A stretch of DNA of 64,000 nt, taken from assembly GCA_965119745.1 (NCBI GenBank), contig OZ221973.1, positions 310,001 to 374,000 of the forward strand, in the 5' to 3' direction. The translations under genes were made by a program, and so were the position numbers. Below, piece by piece: positions 34,115-45,537 of the stretch. Numbering within the stretch: the first letter of the stretch is position 1; each line of letters begins with the position of its first letter. This stretch comes from CAJFUR01 sp904420575. Lineage in GTDB: Bacteria; Actinomycetota; Coriobacteriia; Coriobacteriales; Eggerthellaceae. The notes below the pieces were generated by a model. The model was not told the DNA's origin. It saw only the letters and a program-made list of their open reading frames with translations, and made no database searches.

Positions 34115-35515
34115 CTACACTTCCAGATGCTTGAACGCCTCGGGCACTTCCTTGTAGCCCTTGGACTTCACCGCTCCGATGACCAGGCCGATGACCAGCC
34201 AGGCGACGCCCACGGCATACGTGGCCACCTCGAAGCCGGTGAACACGTACCCCAGGATGACGATGCCGATGAAGGGGCAGATCAGATACATGAGGACTTC
34301 CTTCACCGACGTGCGCTTCTTGTTCTTGACGAAGAAGTACCAGAACACGGCGAAGTTCAGCAGGATGAACGACGACAGCGCGCCGAAGTTCACGAAGCCC
34401 GCCAGCGTTCCCATGTAGTCCTGCAGCGGCAGCGCCAGGCACAGCGTGACCACGCCCAGGAAGATGGACGCGACCCACGGCGTCTGATACTTCGGATGCA
34501 CCTTGCCGAACACGCGCGGGATCACGCCGTCGCGGCCCATGGAGTACAGCAGGCGGGACGAGGCCATCTGCGCGTTGATGATGTTCGCGATGCCCACGGC
34601 CACGATGTTGACCAGCAGCATGATCTTGTAGAACACCGGGCCGCCCACCAGGTAGACGGAATCGAAGAAGCCCATGTCGGGGTCGGTGGCCGCCCAGTCG
34701 GGCTGCACGATGGCGGCGATGTAGGTCTGCGCCACGAACACGACGATGATGATGGACAGGGCGATGATGATGCCGCGGCCGATGTTCTTTTCCGGTTCGC
34801 GCGTCTCTTCTGCCAGCGTCGACATGCCGTCGAAGCCCAAAAACGACAGCGCGGCGATGGAGATGCCGGCCGCCACGAAGTGCGCGTCCACCTGTCCCGG
34901 CTGGTAGATCGGGTCGAGCACGAACCCGCCCGCGCCGCCACCGCCCAGCACGAAGTTCGTGCCCAAGGCAATGAACGCGACCACGGCCACGATCTCGACG
35001 ATGAAGATGACCCAGTCGACCCCGCGGCTCATCTGGATGCCGCGGATGTTCACGAACGTGTTGAACGCGATGAACGCGATGGCCCACAGCCATGCCGGGC
35101 TGCCCGGAACCAGCGCGATGCCCCAGTTCATCACCATGACGATGAGCAGGGAGGGCACCAGGATGTAGTCGAGCAGGATGAGCCATCCCGCCATGAAGCC
35201 CACGTGCGGGTTGATGCCGCGCTGCACGTAGGAGTACACGGAGCCCGCGATGGGGAACTTCTTGCTCATGCGCATGTAGCTCATGGCCGTGAACAGGATG
35301 GCCACGAAGCCGATGATGTACACGAGCGGCGTCATGCCATGGCTGTTCTGCTGGATGGTGCCGAAAATGGATTGCGGGGCGATGATCACCATGAACAAGA
35401 CGCCGTACAGCACCACGTCCCACAGCCCCATGCCCCTCCGCAGTTCCTGCTTGTAGCCGAACTGCTCGATGTTCTCTCCGGACGCTTTGGCCGGAGCTTC
35501 CGCTTCCTTTGTCAC
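34115..35515 (-). CDS. APC family amino acid/amine permease
   Basis: 466 residues with about 12 membrane helices and the APC signature near helix 1 (VVLYGVLFMVIIAPQSIFGTI). The FLGFDGMSTLAEETREPEKNI segment after helix 6 is typical of the family. Substrate unknown; the closest general types move amino acids or polyamines with H+. Start taken at GTG 35515 (VTKEAEAP), with AAGGGG seven bases upstream. Next on the same strand, upstream, is an acetamidase/formamidase gene about 200 bp away, separated by a 40-bp palindrome. Confidence 0.88.
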   Translation of the reverse strand: MTKEAEAPAKASGENIEQFGYKQELRRGMGLWDVVLYGVLFMVIIAPQSIFGTIQQNSHGMTPLVYIIGFVAILFTAMSYMRMSKKFPIAGSVYSYVQRGINPHVGFMAGWLILLDYILVPSLLIVMVMNWGIALVPGSPAWLWAIAFIAFNTFVNIRGIQMSRGVDWVIFIVEIVAVVAFIALGTNFVLGGGGAGGFVLDPIYQPGQVDAHFVAAGISIAALSFLGFDGMSTLAEETREPEKNIGRGIIIALSIIIVVFVAQTYIAAIVQPDWAATDPDMGFFDSVYLVGGPVFYKIMLLVNIVAVGIANIINAQMASSRLLYSMGRDGVIPRVFGKVHPKYQTPWVASIFLGVVTLCLALPLQDYMGTLAGFVNFGALSSFILLNFAVFWYFFVKNKKRTSVKEVLMYLICPFIGIVILGYVFTGFEVATYAVGVAWLVIGLVIGAVKSKGYKEVPEAFKHLEV

Positions 35516-35569
35516 CGCAACACCCCTTCTCTCGTTTCTTCGCGCGAACCCCGTCGCGCCTCGCCAGCT

Positions 35570-35609
35570 CCGTGCCTGTCGCTTTACCCAGGTAAAGCGA
35601 CAGGCACGG
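35570..35609. repeat. 40-bp near-perfect palindrome, REP-like
   Basis: Nineteen bp (35570-35588, CCGTGCCTGTCGCTTTACC) are perfectly complementary to 35591-35609 around a CA centre. The GTGCCTGT/ACAGGCAC ends resemble REP elements mobilised by RAYT transposases in other bacteria. It lies between formamidase and permease genes and could act as a terminator. Confidence 0.7.
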
Positions 35610-35713
35610 TATCGTGAACGGCGCCTCTCACGCCGGACGATCCTCGTGAACATATCGCGTACGGCGCCCCTTGCAGCGACGCCCCGCGCGGCCCGCAGTC
35701 TACGTTTCGCGTG

Positions 35714-36619
35714 CTAGCCCACCAACGGCGGGAACCCGGGCAGCTTCGGAGTTCCTATGCGCAGGCTCAGCTGCACCTCGCAGGGCTTGCAGGCCTGGTT
35801 GAGCTCCACGTCGCTCTGCACGGACATATACATGTACGTTTCCACGGCGTCCCAGCCGGTGATGCGCATGAGCAGGCGCTGCAGCTCCTTCGAAGCGTTC
35901 ATCAGAGCCTCGTCGAATTCCTGCGCGCTCGCGTTCACGTACCACTTGCCTGCAGCGCCGAACGTCTCCAGCACGGGCCAATGCAACTCGAAGCCCTTGA
36001 CGAGAGACACCTTCACCGTGATTTCGGCAGGTATCTCGATGCCCGTGCCGCACAGCTCCGCGTCGCCCATGGCGGCGTGCACGTCGCCCATCTGCAGCAG
36101 CGCTCCAGGCACGCGCACGGGAAAGTACATGCGGGTGCCCTTCGTGATCAGCTTGTTGTCCAGGTTGCCGCCATGTGCGCCCACGAAGCCGTCGATGACG
36201 TCCTCGCCATCGGGCGCGGTGCCGATGACGCCGATCATCGGGTCGATGGGAAACTTCACGCCGTTGAAGTCTGCCATGCCATCGCGTATGGGGATCTTCT
36301 TCGTGCGGTAACCCGTTGTCTCGAACAGCGGGCCGCAGTGGTCGTCGGTGGCTATGGTGCCCTCGTCCGCGACGTCCACCTCGTAGACGTCCACCACCAG
36401 CACGTCGCCAGGCTCTGCGCCTTCGATGTACACGGGGCCTGCCGCCGGATTCGCGAAGCCGTACGTATAGTCGAGGTCGGCCATGGTGGTGCCTTCGTCC
36501 GAGATGCGGTTGGAAAAGCAGTCAAGCGTCTTGAACACGAGCACTTCGCCCGGCTGCGCCGTGCAGCACGGCTCGTTGTCCTTCGAGAACGCGTACACCT
36601 GACTATCGATGACCTTCAT
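35714..36619 (-). CDS. Acetamidase/formamidase family protein
   Basis: 301 residues of the FmdA/AmdA fold: GEVLVFKTLDCFSN, EPGDVLVVDVYEV, VGAHGGNLDNK (metal and substrate region) and GDVHAAMGDAELCGTGIE are all characteristic. Members hydrolyse formamide or short amides to ammonia and an acid; formate would connect to the C1 operon but this is speculation. ATG 36619 (MKVIDSQ) has AAGGAGG eight bases upstream, deciding it over the longer frame to 36664. Confidence 0.9.
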   Translation of the reverse strand: MKVIDSQVYAFSKDNEPCCTAQPGEVLVFKTLDCFSNRISDEGTTMADLDYTYGFANPAAGPVYIEGAEPGDVLVVDVYEVDVADEGTIATDDHCGPLFETTGYRTKKIPIRDGMADFNGVKFPIDPMIGVIGTAPDGEDVIDGFVGAHGGNLDNKLITKGTRMYFPVRVPGALLQMGDVHAAMGDAELCGTGIEIPAEITVKVSLVKGFELHWPVLETFGAAGKWYVNASAQEFDEALMNASKELQRLLMRITGWDAVETYMYMSVQSDVELNQACKPCEVQLSLRIGTPKLPGFPPLVG

Positions 36620-36812
36620 ACCCCTGCCTCCTTGTTTCGCCTGAGAATTCCGTTGACATGGCATAGCTGGTCATGGTCGCAACCGTCCACCCCGTGTCGA
36701 ATCAGTTGGCGCTATTATACCGCCGCATGCCGTTCCCGCGGCAAGAGCGTGCCTTCAATTCCAAAAGCGGCCGCGCCGATCCAGATGCAGACAGGGCAAG
36801 GGGCCGTGCGTC

Positions 36813-37499
36813 CTACCGCACGGCCGCCCGGACGGCGCGTGCACACAGAACGGCAGCGACCACCTTGAGCACGTCGATCACGACGAACGGCGCGATGGCG
36901 GTGACGAAGGCGGCTTCCGGGCCCACACCGGCCACAGCCATGAACTGCGCCCAGCCGCACAGGTAGGACACGGCGGTGAACAGAAGCCCTGCCAGCAGCT
37001 CGAATCCGGCGACGCGCAAAAACCCGCCCGCTTTCGTGCCGGCACTCGACGCCGAAGCCGCCTGGCGCGCGGAAGCGCCGGCAGCCTGCGGGACGCCGCG
37101 GCCGCCAGCGGCCGAGGAAGCCCCGCGCGCACCCGCGTTCGCAGCCACGCGCTGCCGCACGACCCACAGAAGCAGTGCGGCCGCAGCCGCACCCAACAGG
37201 TAACCCCATAGAAAGCCGCCTGTCGGACCGGCCAGCACGCCGATGCCGCCCCTCATTCCAGAGAAGACCGGCAACCCCACGGCGCCGAGCAGCAGATACC
37301 CCGTCACCGCAGCGATGCATTCGCGTGGCGTCAGGACCACGATGGCGAACACGAGCGCGAACATCTGCAGCGTGAACGGGACCGGACCCAAAGGCACCGT
37401 CACCCACGCCGACACGGCCATGATGGCGATGGAGAGTCCCACGAACGCGAGCGAGCGCGTGCGCGCCGCCGCGCCCTTGCGCGCCTTGACTTCTTCCAT
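36813..37499 (-). CDS. bioY: BioY biotin transporter (S component)
   Basis: 228 residues, six membrane helices, with VTVPLGPVPFTLQMFAL and LPVFSGMRGGIGVLAGPTGGFLWGY in pieces characteristic of BioY. An Ala/Gly/Arg-rich insertion (about residues 115-155) widens the central cytoplasmic loop. BioY binds biotin, alone or with ECF transporter subunits. ATG 37499 has GGAAG upstream. birA, the biotin-protein ligase, is 2 kb away on the same strand, suggesting the cell scavenges biotin. Confidence 0.92.
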   Translation of the reverse strand: MEEVKARKGAAARTRSLAFVGLSIAIMAVSAWVTVPLGPVPFTLQMFALVFAIVVLTPRECIAAVTGYLLLGAVGLPVFSGMRGGIGVLAGPTGGFLWGYLLGAAAAALLLWVVRQRVAANAGARGASSAAGGRGVPQAAGASARQAASASSAGTKAGGFLRVAGFELLAGLLFTAVSYLCGWAQFMAVAGVGPEAAFVTAIAPFVVIDVLKVVAAVLCARAVRAAVR

Positions 37500-37670
37500 G
37501 ACAGTCTTCCTTTCACGAACAGTCCTTCTACCTGCGGGGCAGGACATGAAGGAACCATGATACCGCACGTCTCGTGCGCGCGGCATGAAACGCAACGAAG
37601 CAGCAGGAGCGCCTGCGCACCAACCGCGGCCGCAAACCCCGCTTCCCCACCGGCCTAGACCCCGACCCGG

Positions 37671-39179
37671 CTAGAACTTGGCCGTGATCTCTCCGCGCTC
37701 CAGCTTCCTCAGCCGCCGCATTTCCACGATGATGAACACCAGGGTGGTGAAGACGGACAGGAAGTCGGCCATCGGCATGGCGAAGTACAGCGCGTCCAGC
37801 CCCACGAACTGCGGAAGGATGTGCGGCAGCACTTCGGGCAGCACGAACAGCAGCGGCAGCAGGAAGATGATCTGGCGCGAAAGCGAAAGGATGATGGACT
37901 TGAGCGGCTGGCCCGTCGCCTGGAAGTAGTTCGCCCCCACTATCTGGAACCCGATGAGCGGCAGCATGATGAGCTGCACCTTGAGCGCAAACACGGTGAA
38001 GTCCACCAGCCCGGGATGCGTGATGCCGAACACGCTCACGATGGCATCGGGCCACAGGTGCACGACGCCCCACATGAACGTGCCGATGACGGTGGCGCCG
38101 GCAATGCCGTACCACAGCGTCTTGCGCACGCGTCCGATGAGCTTCGCCCCGTAGTTGAACCCGAGCAGCGGCTGAATGGCAATGGACACGCCCACGAGCG
38201 GCAGCATGGTGAACATGCCCACGCGCTGCACCACGCCAATGGATGCCAGCGCGTCGTCGGCCCCAATAGGGCTGGCCGCGCCATAGATGACCAGCAAGTG
38301 GTTGATGGCGAAGTTCACCACGGCCGCGCCCGCCTGGACGGCGAAGCTGGCCAGGCCCAGCGACAGGATGGTCCCGAGCGTGCGCAGATGCGGCCGCATG
38401 TACCGCAGGTGCAGCTTGAGCGGCACGTTCTTCGTGAAGACGAAGTACCACACCACCGCCACGCAGGACACCGCCTGGCCACAGACGGTGGCCAGAGCGC
38501 TTCCCTCCACGCCCCAACCCAGCTTCAGAACGAACAGGTAGTTGAACGCCGTGCAGCTCACGGCGCCTATGAGCATGGTCACCAACGCGCGGTTCGGCGC
38601 GCCGGCGGTACGGATGAAGTTGTTCACGCCCATGCCGATGCACTGGAACACGAAACCGAAGCAGATGATCTGCAGGAACGCCCGCGCATAAGGACGCACG
38701 TCGTCGGTTGCGCTGGAAAGCGTGAGCAGCCCGTCCAGAATGGCGGGGTTCGCGGCGGCAAAGCCCACGATGACGGAGAACACCAGGCTCAAGAATACGG
38801 TATTCCCCAAGCTGACCTCGGCGTCCACGCGCTTTCCCTCGCCCAGGCGCAGCGCGGCCAAAGCGTTGCCGCCGTTGCCCACCAGCATGGCCAGCGCCAT
38901 GAACACGATCATGATGGGATTGGCCACGGTGGCGGCCGAAAGGCCGATCTCGCCCATGGCCTGCCCCAAGAAGATGGAGTCGATGACGTTGTAGGCGCCA
39001 TTGACCAGCATGCCCAGAATGGCCGGGATGGCGAACTCGGTGATGAGCATGGGGATGGACGCCGTGCCCATCCGGCTGACCTTCGCGTCGCGTTCCGGAT
39101 GCTTCGGGTCCTTCCCCAAAGGTGCGCCCGTGCTGTCTTCGTTGAGGTTGAGGGGTATCTTCGCTGCTGCCGCTGCCAT
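37671..39179 (-). CDS. MATE family efflux transporter
   Basis: 502 residues with 12 membrane helices and MATE landmarks: PAILGMLVNGAYNVIDSIFLG in helix 1, VGNGGNALAALRLGEGKR, and QPLLGFNYGA in helix 7 region. Closest in style to MepA/NorM-like exporters of drugs or cationic compounds. ATG 39179 with GGGAAGG 11 bases upstream. It lies upstream of bioY on the same strand with a 171-bp gap; no functional link is evident. Confidence 0.93.
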   Translation of the reverse strand: MAAAAAKIPLNLNEDSTGAPLGKDPKHPERDAKVSRMGTASIPMLITEFAIPAILGMLVNGAYNVIDSIFLGQAMGEIGLSAATVANPIMIVFMALAMLVGNGGNALAALRLGEGKRVDAEVSLGNTVFLSLVFSVIVGFAAANPAILDGLLTLSSATDDVRPYARAFLQIICFGFVFQCIGMGVNNFIRTAGAPNRALVTMLIGAVSCTAFNYLFVLKLGWGVEGSALATVCGQAVSCVAVVWYFVFTKNVPLKLHLRYMRPHLRTLGTILSLGLASFAVQAGAAVVNFAINHLLVIYGAASPIGADDALASIGVVQRVGMFTMLPLVGVSIAIQPLLGFNYGAKLIGRVRKTLWYGIAGATVIGTFMWGVVHLWPDAIVSVFGITHPGLVDFTVFALKVQLIMLPLIGFQIVGANYFQATGQPLKSIILSLSRQIIFLLPLLFVLPEVLPHILPQFVGLDALYFAMPMADFLSVFTTLVFIIVEMRRLRKLERGEITAKF

Positions 39180-39352
39180 ACGTCATGTGCCTTCCCTTAG
39201 AGAACAAGACATTCTACCCCCGGAAGTAGGGCAGCCGGAAGCGGCGCGCTTGCCGCAAGAGCCGCTGGGCGGCGAATGGACAACCCCGCACGGCAAGCGG
39301 AAGAAATAGTCCCATCGAGACAAGAGGCATCGGCCGGGCGGGTGGCGCGGCC

Positions 39353-40354
39353 TCACCTGTTCAGAATGTGCGCCTCGCCGGACGAGACGGGGACGATGGC
39401 GCCTTGGTCGGTTTCCACGAGCAGGCGGCCGTGGACGTCGATGCCGCGCACGGTGCCTTCGCAAAGGACGGAACCCGCTTGGTCGGCGATACGCACCTGC
39501 TTTCCCGTGAGGCTCGCATGGGCCTCGTATTCTTCAAGCAGCGGGGCGAAACCTTGCCTGCACCACACGGCGTACAGCGGCGCAAAGGCGCCCAGCACGG
39601 CACGCGCCACGGAGCCGATCGCCTCAAGCGCGTCGACGCGCGCCCAGCCCGCCACGTCGGCCAGATAGGCGGGGCGGTTCTTGCCTCCCACGTCGACGGA
39701 CTCGTCGGGCGGCACCACGTTTATGCCAATGCCCACGCACACGCCCCCGGCATGCGCCTCCAACGAGATGCCGCACAGCTTCGCAAACGAAGCACGTTCG
39801 GAGCGCGAATCTGGCACAGAATCACCGATTACTGACCCCGAAGCGCTTTCATGCCGAGAGTCTTCCGAGCCACCAGACGAAAGAGCCTGATCGGAAGCAC
39901 GCCGGTCTTGCGGAAAGGCAGGGACGCCGTTCGGCGCGCCTTGAAAATGTCTGGATTCGGCGGTTTTGTGGCCGCAAAGCCCTCCCGCGCAGCTCTGACG
40001 CACGACGACGTCGTTGGGCCATTTGATGAGCACGGATTCGGCAGCGGACCCGTCGGCTACCGCCGCGACCGCCTCTCGCACTGCCAAGCCCGTCACCAGG
40101 CTCAACGTGGGAAGCTGCGCAGACGGCACCCGAGGGCGCAGCAGCAGTGACAGGTACAGGCCGCCCTCGGGACTTGCCCACGTGCGCCCTTGGCGTCCGT
40201 AGCCGCCGGTCTGTCTGCAGGCACGCACGGCCAAGCCCTCGGGCTCCCCTGCCTCGAGCGCACGCTTGACCACGTCGTTCGTGGACGACACCTCGGCCAG
40301 TTCGCGCAGGCGAAACGATGGCCCGTCAACGTTGGAAATGCAGTCCTCGGGCAT
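39353..40354 (-). CDS. birA: Biotin-[acetyl-CoA-carboxylase] ligase (BirA, no HTH) with a 70-residue insertion
   Basis: 333 residues. Class I BirA without the DNA-binding domain: STNDVVKR, TGGYGRQGRTWASPEGG (biotinyl-AMP loop), IKWPNDVVV and KLCGISLEA, then the C-terminal SH3-like domain (VRGIDVHGRLLVETDQG). Between KWPNDVVV (residue 118) and KLCGI (192), where other BirA proteins have a few residues, lies ~70 residues of Ser/Asp/Arg-rich sequence containing a copy of the 19-bp palindromic-element motif. The folded halves look intact, so it is probably functional. ATG 40354 has AAAGGAGGG five bases upstream. Confidence 0.92.
   Translation of the reverse strand: MPEDCISNVDGPSFRLRELAEVSSTNDVVKRALEAGEPEGLAVRACRQTGGYGRQGRTWASPEGGLYLSLLLRPRVPSAQLPTLSLVTGLAVREAVAAVADGSAAESVLIKWPNDVVVRQSCAGGLCGHKTAESRHFQGAPNGVPAFPQDRRASDQALSSGGSEDSRHESASGSVIGDSVPDSRSERASFAKLCGISLEAHAGGVCVGIGINVVPPDESVDVGGKNRPAYLADVAGWARVDALEAIGSVARAVLGAFAPLYAVWCRQGFAPLLEEYEAHASLTGKQVRIADQAGSVLCEGTVRGIDVHGRLLVETDQGAIVPVSSGEAHILNR
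39812..39830 (-). repeat. Copy of the 19-bp element motif inside birA
   Basis: On the minus strand AATCGGTGATTCTGTGCCA matches 16 of 19 bases of the copy at 46363-46381. It lies near one edge of the coding insertion. A weaker resemblance to the element occurs at 39943-39967 near the other edge. Confidence 0.5.
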
Positions 40355-40490
40355 ACGGCCCTCCTTTGCCCACTCGTCTTGCCCGCCAGCCGAACAACGG
40401 GCCGCGTCGCAGGCGACGCCCCGCACATCGGCATCGCTTCGCGCCACCGCCAGGACAACAGACCGCCCGGCACTGGAAATTGAGCGCGGC

Positions 40491-41800
40491 CTACAGCCTG
40501 ACGGCCTTGCCGACGCGTTGGGACTCCGGCACGCAGTCCACTGGCATGCCGTCGGCCAGCACATGGCCGGGCAGCAGCTCCAACAGCGGCTTCACCACGA
40601 AGTCGCGCTCGCAGACGCGCGGATGGGGCAACGTGAGTTCCTCCGACGCGCAGACGTACATCTGGTAGTCCAGGATGTCCACGTCGCAGGTGCGCGGGCC
40701 GTTCTCGATCTCGCGCACGCGGCCAAGGCTGTTCTCGATGGCATGCAAATACCCCAGCAGCTCCTTGGGCGGCACGCCGCAGCGCATGAGCACGACGGCG
40801 TTGACGAAGGGCTCCTGGTCCACGTAGTACGCCGGCTCGCTTTCGTAGAACGACGAGATGTCCACTATCTGCGAGTCGGGAAGCGCGCACAGCTGCCCGA
40901 TGGCATGGTTCAGCTGCGCCTTCTTTGCTTCCTGCTCTTCTCCCTCGCCAGCGACCAAGGCCACGTTGCAGCCCAACCCCAACAGCACGAAAGGCCGCAG
41001 GTCCTTGAGCGCCTGCACGGTCGCGGCCACATTGTGCGTGCGCACGACGCTCGCCCCCAGCTCGCACGCCATGAGCGCTTCGGCCGCCGACGCGCGGTCG
41101 CGCTCCGCCGGGTCGTCGATGTGGTACGCGTAGCCGATGTAGCTCTTGCGCGACAGCGCCGCCATGACCGGGTAGCCCGTGCGCACGAGCTCGTGCAGGT
41201 TGCGCACCAGCTCCAGCGTCTGCTTCGGCGTCTTGCCGAATCCCGGGCCGGGATCGAGGCAGATGCGGTCGCGCGCGACGCCCGCCTGCTCCAGCAGCGC
41301 GGCCTGCCCGACCAGGTAGTCGCGCACCTCCACGACCACGTCGTCGTACGTCGGGTTCTCCTGCATGGTGCCGGGCTCTCCCTGCATGTGCACGACCACG
41401 AGCCCCGCATCGCACGAGCGCGCCACGTCCACCATGGCAGGATCGCGGAATCCGGAGACGTCGTTCACGATGCTCGCGCCCGCCTCCACGGCCGCGCGCG
41501 CGACTTCCGCATGCCGCGTGTCGATGCTCACGCACAGGCCGCGCTCGGCCAGCGCGCGCACCACGTCGATCGTGCGGGCCTTCTCTTCCTCAACCGAGAC
41601 GGGCTCGGCGCCGGGGCGGGTGGACTCGCCCCCCACGTCCACGATCTGGGCGCCTTCCTCCACCATGCACAAGGCATGGGCGACCGCCTCGTCATGGTCG
41701 GCATGCGTGCCGCCGTCGGAGAACGAATCGGGGGTAACGTTCAAGATGCCCATGACAATGGGCATCTTGGTGTCGAACTCGAAGCGGGAACAGCGCCAGA

Positions 41801-41804
<4 letters not shown>
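40491..41804 (-). CDS. FolP-FolK fusion: dihydropteroate synthase / HPPK
   Basis: 437 residues. Residues ~1-265 are dihydropteroate synthase: GILNVTPDSFSDGG, VDVGGESTRPGA, NDVSGFRDP and SRKSYIG. Residues ~272-437 are 6-hydroxymethyl-7,8-dihydropterin pyrophosphokinase: LGLGCNVAL, FYESEPAYYVDQEPFVNAVV and the GPRTCDVDILDY Mg2+/ATP motif. Two consecutive steps of folate synthesis in one chain, with the domain order opposite to the pathway order. Its ATG overlaps the ftsH stop (ATGA), so it is coupled to ftsH. Folate supply fits the C1 operon elsewhere in the window. Confidence 0.95.
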
Positions 41805-44218
<2,414 letters not shown>

Positions 44219-44359
44219 AGCGTATGTGCCTTTTCTTTTCCGAAACCTTGCCGCTTGCCATCGCTCGCCTGTCGGCGGGGATGCGCGCGGATCGCGTTGC
44301 GCGCCGCTCATCGTCCAGATGGAGGCCTCGCAGGCTCCCACCGATGCCGGGCGGCGCCT

Positions 44360-44905
44360 CTAGTACAGCTCGGGCTTCAGGATGCCAATGTAAGGCAGGT
44401 TGCGGTAGCGTTCCGCAAAGTCCAGGCCGTACCCGACGATGAACTCGTCGGGGCATTCGAAGCCGACGTATCTGCAGTCGATCTTCGCCTGCGCAAGCGT
44501 CTGCTTGCGCAAAAGCGTTGCCACTTCGAGCGACGCGGGATTGCGCGAGCTCAGGTTTTTCAACAGGTACTTCAACGTCAGACCCGAATCGAGGATGTCT
44601 TCGGCCACGATGACGTGGCGGCCCTCGATTTCGGAGCTGAGGTCCTTCAGGATGCGCACGACGCCGGAACTCTTGGCGCCGTTGCCGTACGAAGAGATGG
44701 CCATGTAGTCCATTTCCAGCGGCAACTCGATCTTGCGGGCGAGGTCGGCCATGAAGATGGCCGCTCCGCGCAGTACCGACACCAGCACGATGCCGCCGTC
44801 GCGTGCGGCGTCCGCATAGTCGCGTGTGATGGCACCGCCCATTTCGCGGACGCGGTCCGCGATTTCCTGCTCGGTGAACAACACTTCCGCTATATCGTCA
44901 TGCAC
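44360..44905 (-). CDS. hpt: Hypoxanthine phosphoribosyltransferase
   Basis: 181 residues. The PRPP-binding motif is VIVAEDILDSGLTLKYL; LVSVLRGAAIFMADL and YVGFECPDEFIVGYGLD are also standard for Hpt. It salvages hypoxanthine and guanine to IMP/GMP. Start taken at GTG 44905 (VHDDIAEVL), with AAGAGGA upstream, giving the usual family length; the ATG at 44983 would add 26 residues without a ribosome site. Followed on the same strand by ftsH. Confidence 0.94.
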   Translation of the reverse strand: MHDDIAEVLFTEQEIADRVREMGGAITRDYADAARDGGIVLVSVLRGAAIFMADLARKIELPLEMDYMAISSYGNGAKSSGVVRILKDLSSEIEGRHVIVAEDILDSGLTLKYLLKNLSSRNPASLEVATLLRKQTLAQAKIDCRYVGFECPDEFIVGYGLDFAERYRNLPYIGILKPELY

Positions 44906-45537
44906 GGCTGTCCTCTTCGTTGTTTCTGCAGGCAGCACGCACGCATCGGCGCCTGGGCGCGCAACACTGAGCGTGTTCCTCACGCTTATCTTGCATGGGG
45001 GCTAGTGTACCATTGCGCCCCTGTGAAAAAGAGACGATACGGTAACGCCAGCCCAAGTGCCACGATTTTTACATTTTGCACGGGAACAGGCACTTTAGCC
45101 TCATGCAGCCGGTCGGGCAGCGGAGTCAGGCAGGGCGCGCTCGCGCGCAGGCAGGCCGCCGATGAGGCGCAGAGCGCGGCCACGAATGCGTCCGGCAGGC
45201 CGTGCACGCGCGCAGGCAAGCCGCGCGGACGGGCATGCAGGCCGCGCCGCCGCGCGGGAGGAAGAGCGAAAGGAGACGGGAGACGGGGAGGGCATGCGAG
45301 ACGCGGGAGGCGCGGGATGAGGCAGAGGGTGGAGGCGAGGGACGGCGGAAGAGACGGGGCGTGAGGCGAGGGAAGTCGGAGGCGGCGGCCTGCGTCTCGC
45401 GCAACATGACATAACGCGCGAAGCGGAAGGCGGCGGGCGTGCGGCTGATGGACGCCGGGCCTGCGGCTGCTCGCGGACATGGAACGCAGGATGGAGCACG
45501 TTGCCAGGCGCAGGGGCAGTGCCGAAGGCAGGCGAAC
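44906..45537. other. 632-bp gene-free stretch with a REP-like element and a purine-rich block
   Basis: No convincing gene between maf and hpt. 45055-45095 holds a REP-like inverted repeat. From about 45240 to 45400 the plus strand is almost entirely purines broken by short pyrimidine steps (blocks like GGGAGGAAGAG). Open frames across it encode only Arg/Pro/Ala-rich sequence without family resemblance. Confidence 0.45.
45055..45095. repeat. REP-like inverted repeat AAGTGCC...GGCACTT
   Basis: AAGTGCC (45055-45061) and GGCACTT (45089-45095) bracket an AT-rich centre, ending CGGGAACAGGCACTT. The ACAGGCAC end is shared with the palindrome at 35570-35609. The AT-rich core stands out in a GC-rich region. 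Confidence 0.5.

Noticed and set aside
44986..45480. 164-codon minus-strand ORF between maf and hpt
   Set aside because: Pro/Arg/Leu/Ala-rich product of the purine-rich block and REP-like element, with no ribosome site.
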